Assembly (NCBI GenBank): GCA_947178165.1
Contig: CAMWXH010000001.1
Coordinates: 108,266 to 161,863, forward strand
DNA from: an uncultured Porphyromonadaceae bacterium
GTDB lineage: Bacteria; Bacteroidota; Bacteroidia; Bacteroidales; Muribaculaceae
Direction of reading: 5' to 3'
DNA length: 53,598 nucleotides
The translations under genes were made by a program, and so were the position numbers. The notes under the pieces are model-generated. The model searched no databases. It was not told where the DNA came from and saw nothing but the letters and a program-made list of their open reading frames with translations. This document shows positions 24,941-33,947 of this stretch, one piece after another (position 1 is the first letter of the stretch; each line of letters begins with the position of its first letter).

Positions 24941-27703
24941 ATGATACGTAAACTCCTGTCAATAATTGCTGTGGTTGCGCTCCTTAGCGGCTGCGCATCC
25001 GATGAGCCATTTGCGCCCGTTGTGGATAATGGTGAGACCGCCCTCCAGCTTCTTGTGCCCGACACACGTATGTCGCTTGCCACACGTGCGGAAAGTGGTG
25101 AGGCTGATACACGAGCTGACCAAGATTATAACGTAGCGGCAAACGAAGCGAGCATATCAAACCTATATTTGGTGGCATTCTACACTGAGGGTGGCGCCCG
25201 CAAACACTATTTTGCGGATCTCGGAGTGACTGCTCCCACCAAAGTGAATAGTATTTATTCCGCTTATACATTAAGACTTGCCCCCGCAGATTATGACATA
25301 TATATTCTTGCCAACATCAATCCGGGTACGGATTTGCTAAATATCCTGAAGTCCAAAACAACTGATCCTACTTTAGAAGAAAAGGTGAAGAAAATTGAGC
25401 TGAATGCCACGGGATCTTTCACACCCGGTGCGCTCCCTATGAGCTATTCAACTACTGGCATAAAGGTGGAAACCGGCAAGACGAAACAGGTTACGGCCAA
25501 CCTTAAATTTTGCGTTGCAAAGGTTCGCTTCACAATGCTATATGGTAAGTCTTTCGGCAAGAACTACTATCTTGACATGAAAGCTGAAAATCCCATAACG
25601 GTCAATAACCTTTACAAGAAATCGCTTGCTTTCCCCACCGCTTTGGATAAGGGTTCCGATCCGACAAACGTGAGCAATGCTTACGTAAGCTCGCGGTTCT
25701 ATGAGTGGCCGAGCATTCCGGGTCAATATTTCGACACTGATGAAAAACTCTGCAAGTATCTTGAGGAATGGCGTGGTAAGTATAACGGAGACAATGCCAA
25801 TGCAGAAGATCCTTTGAGCCAGCTCAGTCCAATCACCGGATTTAATGCAAACGTGGCTAAAAATACTGAACCGGAATTCCATTATACTCACCAAACAGTT
25901 GCATATCTCCCCGAGTCGCTTGACAAAGCGGAGGCCACTGCGACTACCTTAGTTGTGAATGCAAAGAAGAGCAAGGTGTCCGATAACGGAGCAACTTCAG
26001 AGGATAATGTGTTCAATGTCATTGCAGGAGAGAAGAGCGGGTCAAACTATTCGCTGGCACGCGGTCATTTCTATGATATAATAGGCTATGTATCTCCTGC
26101 TGGAGATGTGGTATATAGACTCCTTGAGAATATCTCTTGGGATCCTGCCACATTGAATGTTTCGTTGGCCGGTACGGTTTTTCTCGATTTAGGAACAACA
26201 GTGATTCCGAAAATATCAGGAGAGGCTCCATATTATATGAGCTATAACACCAATTCCCCGGCGATCAAATTCGAGAGCGACCTTTATGGCTCAACCGGAA
26301 TTCCTTATTTCCTTGTTTCAATTGATCCCAACCAGGAGAATATGCTTCAGGTGAGCATCAACCCCAAATGTCCGGAGACGAGCACCAATGTTACCGGAAA
26401 AGGCTTCTGGGTTCAGACCGGTAACTTGCGTAAGCGTGTGGATGTAACAACGGCTGATTTCTCAGAATTTCTCACACTTTCCCCTGCTACGCGCACTGTC
26501 AGCGTAAGCCAGATTATTAACGAGCCGGAATATCCGGTATATTTCTATTGGGCAACCAATAAAAAAGATCTTAAACTCTATATTGCCAGTCTTACCGCGG
26601 CAATACACGAAGATAATACTTCAAGAAATGCCCTTACTATTAGTTTCGAGCAGCAGAATGATGAAGGGGAATGGGTGAGCATAGCCACCGGACTATCAGA
26701 TCAGCGTGTAAGGAAACAGCAATATGGTGAAGGTATAGAGTTGCCAAGCAGTGGCCGAATCATTGTGACAATAAAGGATCCAACCAATCCTAAATACTTC
26801 TCTACTGAGATTACTATGGATCTCAAGGCAGAGGCCACAAGCCATGTGGGTTCAGTGAACACTTCCAAGGTTGCAAATTTCAGGATTGTTCCCATCCCGA
26901 CTAAATATCGCGTATATTTCAAGGATAAGAATTGGAAGGATAATGATAATATCGTTAAGTGGAACAATGTCCATGTCTATGCATATCAGCCACTCGAGGT
27001 TTATGATATGGTGGAAGGTCGTGACGTAGCCGTAATGGAAAAAGATAGGAAAACTGACTGGATTGAATACTCGTTCACCGGAAAACTGACGTTCAAGGGA
27101 TGGAAACCCTATGGAGGAGAAATTGACCCAACTGAATCCGGCATTTCAAGCGTCAATGACTGGTCTGTTCCCGGTTACCTCAATGACTACTTCGAAACAA
27201 ACGGATATGGTGAGCAGAAGTATAGTTTCGGTGTATGGAAAAATGGTGCCGGAGCTCCGGATGATTATAAGGCCAATGAGGTGAAAGATAAGTATTATGA
27301 CAATATAGATTTGATGCCCGGTTGGAGAACTCAGTTTGACAAAGATGGCGATAACGTTATTGGAGAGATGGTTTGCGCTGCATGTTATGCCCAGGAACCT
27401 TCTATCAACACCCTCTGGCCCGGTGTGGCTATGAAGAAATCCAAAATTCACCAAGATTGGTGGTATGTTGATCTCCCTCTCCTTGCGAAACCTGGTAAGA
27501 CGTATCTCATGTTTATTGATGTAAAATCTGATAAACACGGTGAATGCAATCGTCGTTTCCCTGACAGTGATGTGCCCGGTGTGATCCTGCCTAATTATCC
27601 TGATAAGGAGGCATGGTACCTTTGCGACAAGAACAACATAACAGGTGAAGGTGCAGGTTACCAACAGTGGACTAATGAATTCACCGACGATAAACCGGAA
27701 TAA
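24941..27703 (+). CDS. Large fimbrial tip-like lipoprotein with a C-terminal starch-binding-like module
   Basis: A 920-residue lipoprotein (LLSGC, Cys 18). Two candidate Arg cleavage sites, ATRAESG and DTRADQ, follow in the first 65 residues. Residues about 70-420 form a Mfa/DUF4906-like pair of domains (LYLVAFYTEGGARKHYF; YDIYILANINPG; a late SLARGHFYDIIGYV strand). The C-terminal third (about 650-920) has paired features of CBM26-like modules: WNNVHVYAYQPL and, further on, LWPGVAMKK----DWWYVDLPL. Such modules bind alpha-glucans. In fimbrial operons of this type the late large genes encode tip or adhesin proteins, so this protein may place a glycan-binding head at the fibre tip. That binding role is inference. 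Confidence 0.75.
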   Translation: MIRKLLSIIAVVALLSGCASDEPFAPVVDNGETALQLLVPDTRMSLATRAESGEADTRADQDYNVAANEASISNLYLVAFYTEGGARKHYFADLGVTAPTKVNSIYSAYTLRLAPADYDIYILANINPGTDLLNILKSKTTDPTLEEKVKKIELNATGSFTPGALPMSYSTTGIKVETGKTKQVTANLKFCVAKVRFTMLYGKSFGKNYYLDMKAENPITVNNLYKKSLAFPTALDKGSDPTNVSNAYVSSRFYEWPSIPGQYFDTDEKLCKYLEEWRGKYNGDNANAEDPLSQLSPITGFNANVAKNTEPEFHYTHQTVAYLPESLDKAEATATTLVVNAKKSKVSDNGATSEDNVFNVIAGEKSGSNYSLARGHFYDIIGYVSPAGDVVYRLLENISWDPATLNVSLAGTVFLDLGTTVIPKISGEAPYYMSYNTNSPAIKFESDLYGSTGIPYFLVSIDPNQENMLQVSINPKCPETSTNVTGKGFWVQTGNLRKRVDVTTADFSEFLTLSPATRTVSVSQIINEPEYPVYFYWATNKKDLKLYIASLTAAIHEDNTSRNALTISFEQQNDEGEWVSIATGLSDQRVRKQQYGEGIELPSSGRIIVTIKDPTNPKYFSTEITMDLKAEATSHVGSVNTSKVANFRIVPIPTKYRVYFKDKNWKDNDNIVKWNNVHVYAYQPLEVYDMVEGRDVAVMEKDRKTDWIEYSFTGKLTFKGWKPYGGEIDPTESGISSVNDWSVPGYLNDYFETNGYGEQKYSFGVWKNGAGAPDDYKANEVKDKYYDNIDLMPGWRTQFDKDGDNVIGEMVCAACYAQEPSINTLWPGVAMKKSKIHQDWWYVDLPLLAKPGKTYLMFIDVKSDKHGECNRRFPDSDVPGVILPNYPDKEAWYLCDKNNITGEGAGYQQWTNEFTDDKPE

Positions 27704-27760
27704 ACATTTCAGCAAATCGTCTTCAACTGAAAAAGGAATAACTAACAAAAACAGTAACAA

Positions 27761-30700
27761 ATGTCACGATATAAATTTTCAACGCTCTTAGCCGGTGCAC
27801 TCCTCCTTTTAGGAGGATGTGCATCTGATGAGTTCACTTGGCGAGGGAAGGAGGTTGACAGCGACAAGGTGATGATTACGCTCCACCGTGCTGATTTCGA
27901 CCGTTCCAATGCAAGCACACGCTCCGGCGATCCATCCACTCAGATCAAAAATCTTACGCTTGTCACGTTCAAGTCTGACAAGACATTCAGTAAGGTAATC
28001 ACTATACAGGATGACCAGATTGATGGCAGCGGAAAAGACCAGCAAAACAATGATGTGTTTGCAGTCTCGATACCCTACGACCAGATTGCCGACCAGACAG
28101 GCCATTGGTATTTCTTTGCCAACGCCAAAGATGAGATTACCGCATGGGAGGCCGGCTCACTTGCGGATAAGCATGAGGATAACCTTTCAAAAATTATCTT
28201 TTCCAAGGAATCTCAATGGGATGCTCCTTCTGCTTCTAATGTGAATGCAGTTCTCTTTACTCCCATGATAAATGTTGGGAGTGTTGAGCCGGGAACTGTG
28301 CTCAATTCCGCTAAATCTACACCGCTAAAACGCATTTACGGTAAGATAGACCTCTCTATCAACCTTACCGGTAAAGACCAAAAAGCATATAACCTTCAGG
28401 TCACCGGCGTTGCGCTCTATCAGAAGTCGCCCGCAACAGGAAACATTGTAGGAATTCCAGCCACAGCTCCCGACGAGGCATCAAGCCTGACAGATCTTGA
28501 TTGGATTACACCGACAGGGGATGAAATCTATAGTGGCAATGCTGTTGCCCCTTCAAAATCGCTTAAGAGGGGTGCCGCTCTGACAATGCGCACTTTCCCG
28601 TTGGCGAAAGAGGTCAGCTCGACAAATCCTAAGATATCACAGGTGTTAATGATTGTGCGTGGTCACTATCAGGAAGGTGAACTCGATGAGAATGGAAATG
28701 TAGCTCAATATACTTCCGATCCCATTTATTATGCCGTGCCTGTGAATGGAGTGGCTGCTAACCAGTATTGGAAAGCGACAATATCGGGTGTAGGATCAGC
28801 CGGTAGCAAGACTCTTGCGGAGGCGGTCAATAATCCTAGTGGCGTATCTGTAACCTTCGAAGATAAGACAGCAGAGATCACCTCAATGGTGTCGGATGGT
28901 GAGAATGCCCTTGCTGTAGGTGACACAATTTTGATCAATTCTGCAGGAAATCGCGTGATGGTGAACGGCAATCCTCAGCAAACCTTTAGTGTGCGTTTTC
29001 GCTACTCAGATAAGGAAACCATTCCGGCTACAGAAATGCTTGAATATGAATGCATAAATGAGAATGGTAGCGTTATAACCACACCGGTATGGATGAAATT
29101 CGGTACTCCGCAGATCACTGAGGAGACAGATCACGGCTCAGATGATTTGAAATGGTATAATGCTAAATTCACAATCTCTTTAGATGAAAATAATGGAACA
29201 GATCGTGAGTGTCGCTATCGTTTTAAGATGAAAGACCGCGCCACGATGGTGCGTGATGTGCTATTCCTGCAACAGGCGCCTGAAGGCTTTAATGCCACTT
29301 CAGATGCATTTTCCATTTCTCTTTCCATCTCGGGTGCCTCTTCAACCGATAATGGAACTATAGCCAATTACGGCAAATTTATCAAGACTGCCGCCTCTGC
29401 TAACGGCAATGACATCTGCTATGGCATCTTCCCGGATAATAACGGGGGACGGATCCGAAACGAAGGCCTCCATATCCCGATGCCTAACGACGAAGCAGTT
29501 AAATATACCTATACAGTGAAGGTAAACACCGAAAAAATTTCCGGTGCTTTCAAGCTAATCAAGTCGGCAAATATTCCGTCGGGTCTTGTAACAATCAGTG
29601 GACCCGAGGAAGGTACAATTAGCTCTTCAACCAGTTGGACTGTGACTTGTACCACTTCAGGCAACTACGATTATGCAGTATATCGCGATGCACTTATATT
29701 GAAAGTGGGCGATTCAGAATATACGCTCGACCTTTACCATACCGGTTTCTTCCATAAAGTGAGTGGGAAATGGGGATATTATGAGGTGTTTACCGTACCA
29801 TCTACCGGTTCTCATTGGCTCGATCGTAACTTGGGAGCAACTTCCTCCGGTATGGCAGTGCATGACAATTCCTCATATCTCACTGGTGTATGGCCTATCT
29901 CAAAAGGTGCCGAAGGTGCATATTTGGCGAGGGCCAATGTTTCCGGTCAGATGCCAAAAGGGTGGAATTTGCCATCTTACGGTAACTTCGAGGCTATCTT
30001 CTCACAGCAGGAGTTCACTGTGATTGCTAATAATGCCACCGGAGGCACAGCATATACGGCCCCCTCTTTCTCATTCAATTCAAAAGAGGTGGATCGTAAT
30101 AACCGCGTGATTGATTCCGCTCCCAAGACAATCCGCGCATATTTCCCCTGTGCCCGCTACAAGCAAGGCAATAATTTTGCCGGAGGTAATAAGTCGGGTT
30201 ATTATATAACCTCCACCCAGTCATCCGGTAACTATTATCAGGTTGCGATGTTCCAAGGAATGAACATGATTTCCACCACGCTTAATTTCGATGGAACGCT
30301 TTATATGCCTGTGCGTCCCGTAATTAGCTCGGGAAATAATGCCAGAGCAAAAATGTATGAATGTAATGTTTTGGGTTATACCCATGTGGCTCTATATGCT
30401 TATAATAAGGCAACCGGATTGAAAACATGGATAACATCTTGGCCCGGTGAACAAGTTGTGCCATATTCGGCAGATATGCTTACGAGTGCAACCGGTCCTC
30501 TGACTGTATCGAAGCACTTCCAGAAGCAGGTGTATTATGATTATGAATCCAATCCTGATGTAGAGCTTCGCGTGATCTTCAATATCTGCGACCAGCAGGG
30601 AAATGTGATTCGTTCCAATATGGTGAGTGAGACTACCTCAACTGCAAAACCGTACGTTGGCACTGCAGTTGCATCCGAACTAACAGCCCATTTGCAGAAG

Positions 30701-31942
30701 CGTGATGGAATCCTCTTCCAGCATGGTGATACTTATGAGCGTTATGCTCCCGGCTCAGGTACGCCGGCTCCTGGTGCAAAGAATGGTAAATGGCTTGGCA
30801 AGGGTACAAAGAAGGCGGCTCAGATTGTGATTAATTTCCCAAGGTTTGTTAAGGATGAGAAAATTTACGATTATCTCTACTTGCGTGACAAGCAGGATGC
30901 CGCAATTTCTCATACTGGAACTGGGAAACAATCTACAGCAGGGTTCTACAAAGCTAAAGAGCTTTCCAACGGCTATTATCAGGTAACCCTCTTCATTCCC
31001 TACACTGATGCAAATGCCGAGACTATAAATGAGAATTATCTCAAGGGAGTTGTGGGCAGTCATAACTTCTATAATTCTTCAACTTTGGCTAATGCATACG
31101 GCGACTATGTTACTTGGCCTACCACAAGTGAAGTAGGAGTAAGATATGACTCATACAACCCCACTACAAAGACCCTTAATGTAACTGTATGGAATGGTGT
31201 AGGCACCACTCCTCCCGCTCCGGCAGAAAAGCCGGAGGCACCGAAGGGAACTATTTACTACAAAGCCAATATCGGATGCGTTCCAGAGAAAAGTGGAGGC
31301 GATGTGTTTATCTCCTATAGCGGTGGTACAAATCCTGTAAGTCGTCAGAAGATGACCAAGGTGACAATTAATGGTGCCACTTGGTATAAGTATGAAAATG
31401 TGCCTTTGGATAATACAGGGTTGCGAGTTCATTCTTATAGTGACAATGACAACTTCCAATCAAGTGATCAATTGAGAAATATTAAAGCTGATTATGAAAC
31501 TCAAAATACGAAAGAGCTTTATTATTCTCTTGATACTAATGATGGTTGGAAACTGAAGCCTTATGATGGCTCACAGGACCCCACTCAGCCAACAGATGGA
31601 CAGCAATTGGATAAGTTCGTCCCTGGTAACTACTATATAACTTTCAATGGAGAGTATAAGGTATGGATGTGGATTGATGGAGGCGACGAGATCTCTAAAA
31701 ATAAGGGAGAAACATTCCCGGGAGGAACCTATAACGGAAATTGCAGTTTCACTTTGAGTAATGGTGCAGACTCTGATAAGAATATGGGTGTTATCTATAG
31801 TTATATGGATCAAAGCAAAAAGGCAGAGAAAAGCTACCCGGCGTCATCGTTCCATTGGAGTGCTGCTAATAACCGTTGGGAAGCTTCATTTGGAAACATT
31901 GACGGATTTGCAGTGAGAAGAAAGTCATCTCAGAGAAAGTAA
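27761..31942 (+). CDS. Giant fimbrial adhesin-like lipoprotein (FISUMP-like and several starch-binding-like domains)
   Basis: At 1393 residues this is the largest gene here. Lipobox LLLGGC gives Cys 20; ASTRSGD near 50 is a candidate Arg site. Residues about 30-360 are fimbrillin-like (IKNLTLVTFKSDKTF; GHWYFFANAKD). About 370-670 are Ig-like strands. About 675-862 resemble the Fibrobacter major paralogous (FISUMP) domain: SHWLDRNLGATSSG, then GWNLPSYGNFEAIFS and LYMPVRPV. The C-terminus holds further beta modules, about 862-960 (VALYAYNKATG then SWPGEQV, CBM26-like), 1162-1268 and 1282-1393 (VWMWIDGGDE). The gene closes the operon before a strong terminator. Probably the tip adhesin; target starch or another glycan is inference. 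Confidence 0.75.
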   Translation: MSRYKFSTLLAGALLLLGGCASDEFTWRGKEVDSDKVMITLHRADFDRSNASTRSGDPSTQIKNLTLVTFKSDKTFSKVITIQDDQIDGSGKDQQNNDVFAVSIPYDQIADQTGHWYFFANAKDEITAWEAGSLADKHEDNLSKIIFSKESQWDAPSASNVNAVLFTPMINVGSVEPGTVLNSAKSTPLKRIYGKIDLSINLTGKDQKAYNLQVTGVALYQKSPATGNIVGIPATAPDEASSLTDLDWITPTGDEIYSGNAVAPSKSLKRGAALTMRTFPLAKEVSSTNPKISQVLMIVRGHYQEGELDENGNVAQYTSDPIYYAVPVNGVAANQYWKATISGVGSAGSKTLAEAVNNPSGVSVTFEDKTAEITSMVSDGENALAVGDTILINSAGNRVMVNGNPQQTFSVRFRYSDKETIPATEMLEYECINENGSVITTPVWMKFGTPQITEETDHGSDDLKWYNAKFTISLDENNGTDRECRYRFKMKDRATMVRDVLFLQQAPEGFNATSDAFSISLSISGASSTDNGTIANYGKFIKTAASANGNDICYGIFPDNNGGRIRNEGLHIPMPNDEAVKYTYTVKVNTEKISGAFKLIKSANIPSGLVTISGPEEGTISSSTSWTVTCTTSGNYDYAVYRDALILKVGDSEYTLDLYHTGFFHKVSGKWGYYEVFTVPSTGSHWLDRNLGATSSGMAVHDNSSYLTGVWPISKGAEGAYLARANVSGQMPKGWNLPSYGNFEAIFSQQEFTVIANNATGGTAYTAPSFSFNSKEVDRNNRVIDSAPKTIRAYFPCARYKQGNNFAGGNKSGYYITSTQSSGNYYQVAMFQGMNMISTTLNFDGTLYMPVRPVISSGNNARAKMYECNVLGYTHVALYAYNKATGLKTWITSWPGEQVVPYSADMLTSATGPLTVSKHFQKQVYYDYESNPDVELRVIFNICDQQGNVIRSNMVSETTSTAKPYVGTAVASELTAHLQKRDGILFQHGDTYERYAPGSGTPAPGAKNGKWLGKGTKKAAQIVINFPRFVKDEKIYDYLYLRDKQDAAISHTGTGKQSTAGFYKAKELSNGYYQVTLFIPYTDANAETINENYLKGVVGSHNFYNSSTLANAYGDYVTWPTTSEVGVRYDSYNPTTKTLNVTVWNGVGTTPPAPAEKPEAPKGTIYYKANIGCVPEKSGGDVFISYSGGTNPVSRQKMTKVTINGATWYKYENVPLDNTGLRVHSYSDNDNFQSSDQLRNIKADYETQNTKELYYSLDTNDGWKLKPYDGSQDPTQPTDGQQLDKFVPGNYYITFNGEYKVWMWIDGGDEISKNKGETFPGGTYNGNCSFTLSNGADSDKNMGVIYSYMDQSKKAEKSYPASSFHWSAANNRWEASFGNIDGFAVRRKSSQRK

Positions 31943-31964
31943 AATATATTTAGAAATATCCTGA

Positions 31965-32001
31965 ACCGGGGGTGAGCCATAAAGCTTACCCCCGGTTTTT
32001 T
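31965..32001 (+). terminator. Terminator of the fimbrial operon
   Basis: A 13-bp GC-rich stem (31965-31977 with 31984-31996, one G-U pair), loop CATAAA and six T. It lies 22 nt past the stop of the adhesin gene. Confidence 0.93.
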
Positions 32002-32046
32002 AAAATGAGATTTGAGCAGATTGTGATTGAAATATGTGGACTTATG

Positions 32047-33360
32047 TTATTTCTTAAGTTTCGACAATTTTCTAAAATAAAATGGAAGGCTATAAAGAGG
32101 GTAATTAACGAGCCATCCCTGATCGGTGTAGGGGAGAAGCGAGAAGCGAAATCCTCGCATTCCGGGATGGGTTTTAACAAACTCGCTTATTGATTTTCCT
32201 CGCACATTAGTTGATGCTTTAACCTCGATTGGAACCGCTGCTCCTTGATATTGGAAAATGAAATCAAGCTCAGCAGGAGTTTTATCATTGCTCCAATAAT
32301 AAAGATTATAACCTGCCGAGATTAACTGCTCAGCCACATATTCCTCTGCCACCATTCCTCTATGTCGTGACATCCCGGTTTTATCCATCAGCAGTTCAAT
32401 TGATTCTACTTCGGCCATGCAACATAGTAGTCCAACATCAAGCAGAAAGAGTTTAAATGAGCCTAATTCTTCATAAACTTTTATAGGACTCTCCACGCGG
32501 CTGACTCTATTGACTTTATAAATGATTCCTGCATCAACAAGCCATTGAATGGCTGTTTCAAAATCGGAAGCCCTGCCTCCGGGACGAGCCACACCATATA
32601 TAAACTTTTTATTCTCCTTGGATAACTGAGAGGGAAGACTGTCTAATACCTGTCCAATCCTGATTGATTCGGCCTTTGTGGAGTGTTTTGAGATGTCCAT
32701 TCGATAAGCCGCCAATATGGCTTGCTGAATTTCCCTGACTTCGTTTAGGTCTTCATTATCTGCGTAGGCCTTGACTGCTTCCGGCATCCCCCCAACAAAA
32801 TAATATTCATTCAGAAGATCGATGAGTTTCTCAGAAAACTCGGAAATCAACTCATAATCTTTGCTTTCGATCAACTCACATAAGTTGTCACGGTTGAGAG
32901 CCCATAAAAACTCTTCAAAGTCCATTGGATAAATCTTCTCCATTTTAACCTTGCCCACTGGGAAGGATTCCTGTTGAGAAAGAGTAAGGCCCAGCAAAGA
33001 TCCTGCCGCCATTACATGATATTCGGGGGCATCCTCATAAAAATACTTCAGGCAGTGAAGTCCCCTGGGCGCTTCCTGAAGTTCATCAAGTATGATCAAG
33101 GTTTTCTCTCTTTTTATGGTTTCACCGGTTATAGACTGGAGGCCGATGATGATTCGGCGAATATCATAGTCTTGGGAAAAAAGAGTTTTTGCTAACGGTT
33201 CACGATCACAATTAACGTATGCCACATTCTCATATTCTCTTCTCCCAAATTCTTTCATAAGCCATGTCTTTCCCACCTGACGCGCACCAAGGAGAAGCAA
33301 AGGTTTCCGGCTTTTTGACTTTTTCCATTTCAATAAATTATTGTAGGCTTTCCTTTTCAT
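32047..33360 (-). CDS. AAA ATPase with DUF4143 C-terminal domain
   Basis: A 437-residue cytoplasmic protein: P-loop GARQVGKT at 25-32, Walker B TLIILDELQEAP at 87-98 and an arginine/sensor region after it, then the C-terminal DUF4143 domain (about 200-420) with HRGMVAEEYVAEQL and YYWSNDKTPAELDFIF-YQ---VPIEVKAS, the PD-(D/E)XK-like core. These genes are widespread and multi-copy in Bacteroidales; their function is not established, although a nuclease-like core coupled to an ATPase suggests a role in DNA or stress biology. It stands alone on the minus strand between the fimbrial terminator and the SRP RNA gene, with a striking repeated element over its promoter. Confidence 0.9.
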   Translation of the reverse strand: MKRKAYNNLLKWKKSKSRKPLLLLGARQVGKTWLMKEFGRREYENVAYVNCDREPLAKTLFSQDYDIRRIIIGLQSITGETIKREKTLIILDELQEAPRGLHCLKYFYEDAPEYHVMAAGSLLGLTLSQQESFPVGKVKMEKIYPMDFEEFLWALNRDNLCELIESKDYELISEFSEKLIDLLNEYYFVGGMPEAVKAYADNEDLNEVREIQQAILAAYRMDISKHSTKAESIRIGQVLDSLPSQLSKENKKFIYGVARPGGRASDFETAIQWLVDAGIIYKVNRVSRVESPIKVYEELGSFKLFLLDVGLLCCMAEVESIELLMDKTGMSRHRGMVAEEYVAEQLISAGYNLYYWSNDKTPAELDFIFQYQGAAVPIEVKASTNVRGKSISEFVKTHPGMRGFRFSLLPYTDQGWLVNYPLYSLPFYFRKLSKLKK

Positions 33361-33386
33361 AAATTTCTTAAATTATTGATTCTATG

Positions 33387-33418
33387 CAAAAATACATTTT
33401 TTCGATGATTCATTCAAA
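33387..33418 (-). promoter_or_regulatory. Promoter of the AAA/DUF4143 gene
   Basis: On the minus strand TTTG (33415-33418) and TATTTTTG (33387-33394) have a 20-nt spacer, an ideal -33/-7 pair, 27 nt before the start codon. One copy of the repeated CATCGAAAAA word lies in the spacer, so a bound protein would block RNA polymerase. Confidence 0.7.
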
Positions 33419-33489
33419 TAAAATCCACACTTTTTCGATGGTTCAATTCATAAAAATACACACTTTTTCGATGATAAGAAGCTACTTTT
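33391..33489 (-). repeat. 33-bp phased direct repeats over the AAA/DUF4143 promoter
   Basis: TTTTTCGATG (plus strand) occurs at 33398-33407, 33431-33440 and 33464-33473, exactly 33 bp apart each time (about three helical turns). Flanks are also similar (CACAC before; ATTCA-like and A-rich after) in the first two or all three units. It looks like an operator array made by tandem duplication. There are no unique spacers of CRISPR type. Confidence 0.8.
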
Positions 33490-33530
33490 AGAAGCTTATG
33501 ATGGAAGAACGACAGAATGTCTTTGAAAAA

Positions 33531-33562
33531 TTTGGTGAAATAGAAAAAAAGTAGTAATTTTG
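33531..33562 (+). promoter_or_regulatory. Promoter for the SRP RNA and tRNA-Thr unit
   Basis: TTTG at 33531-33534 and TAATTTTG at 33555-33562 with a 20-nt spacer. The SRP RNA 5' end is predicted 5 nt after the -7 box, the distance expected for a transcript start. Confidence 0.85.
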
Positions 33563-33566
33563 CATC

Positions 33567-33661
33567 GGGTGAGTCCTTCACGACCAGCTCCCCATGAATC
33601 CCCCAGGTCTTGACCGAAGCAAGGGTAGTGGGTTGAGCGGTGCGATGTAGGTAGCTCGCCC
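33567..33661 (+). ncRNA. ffs: Signal recognition particle RNA, small bacterial type (4.5S RNA)
   Basis: About 95 nt. The ends GGGTGAG (33567-33573) and CTCGCCC (33655-33661) pair over seven positions. The apical part has CCCCCAGGTC-TTGACC-GAAGCAAGGG, the conserved helix 8 region that binds the Ffh M domain, and the descending strand has GTGCGATGTAGGTAGC, matching the GAUGUAGCUGGC strand of Escherichia coli 4.5S RNA. The RNA works with Ffh and FtsY in co-translational membrane targeting. It sits directly behind a consensus promoter and 4 nt before tRNA-Thr. The ends are set from pairing and may be off by a few bases. Confidence 0.86.
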
Positions 33662-33665
33662 GCCT

Positions 33666-33739
33666 GCCTCTTTAGCTCAGTTGGCCAGAGCACGTGATTT
33701 GTAATCTCGGGGTCGTTGGTTCGAATCCGACAAGAGGCT
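33666..33739 (+). tRNA. tRNA-Thr (anticodon TGT)
   Basis: 74 nt. Acceptor stem GCCTCTT pairs fully with AAGAGGC; D-arm GCTC/GAGC; anticodon loop TTTGTAA gives TGT; T-arm GTTGG-TTCGAAT-CCGAC. No CCA is encoded. The anticodon stem CGTGA/TCTCG has one T-T mismatch in its middle pair, unusual but not disabling. It is 4 nt after the SRP RNA and is probably cut from the same transcript. Confidence 0.92.
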
Positions 33740-33789
33740 CGAAAGGTCCGACCGGACTTGAAATCATGTTTTTCATAATTTTGTTTTGG

Positions 33790-33820
33790 CGGCAAGCTTC
33801 ACAAAGCGGGCCGTTTTTTT
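33790..33820 (+). terminator. Terminator of the SRP RNA and tRNA-Thr unit
   Basis: Two stacked stems, CGGC/GCCG and GCTT/AAGC, separated by a 2x2 internal loop and closed by CACA, are followed by seven T (33814-33820). Confidence 0.8.
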
Positions 33821-33833
33821 ATTATAGGGGGTA

Positions 33834-33914
33834 GGCGATTATAGGCTTTTATAGGCTATATAGGCAAATATGGGCATTATGGGCTTTTTATAGGCTTTTA
33901 TAGGCATTGTAGGC
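33834..33914 (+). repeat. Array of TAGGC words every 9-11 bp, upstream of the DUF4286 gene
   Basis: GGC begins at 33834, 33844, 33854, 33863, 33873, 33882, 33893, 33903 and 33912, mostly as TAGGC or TGGGC with A/T-rich fill. The period is close to one helical turn. The array ends about 35 bp before the start codon. Function unknown. Confidence 0.75.
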
Positions 33915-33947
33915 GAAACCAATTTCAAATAGATTATAAAAATTATT

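Noticed and set aside
33391..33489. Possible CRISPR array
   Set aside because: Only three short repeats with partly conserved intervals, no true spacers and no cas genes; better explained as operator-like tandem duplication.
33776..33783. TAATTTTG as a promoter for the DUF4286 gene
   Set aside because: No -33 element at proper distance, and a terminator lies directly downstream.
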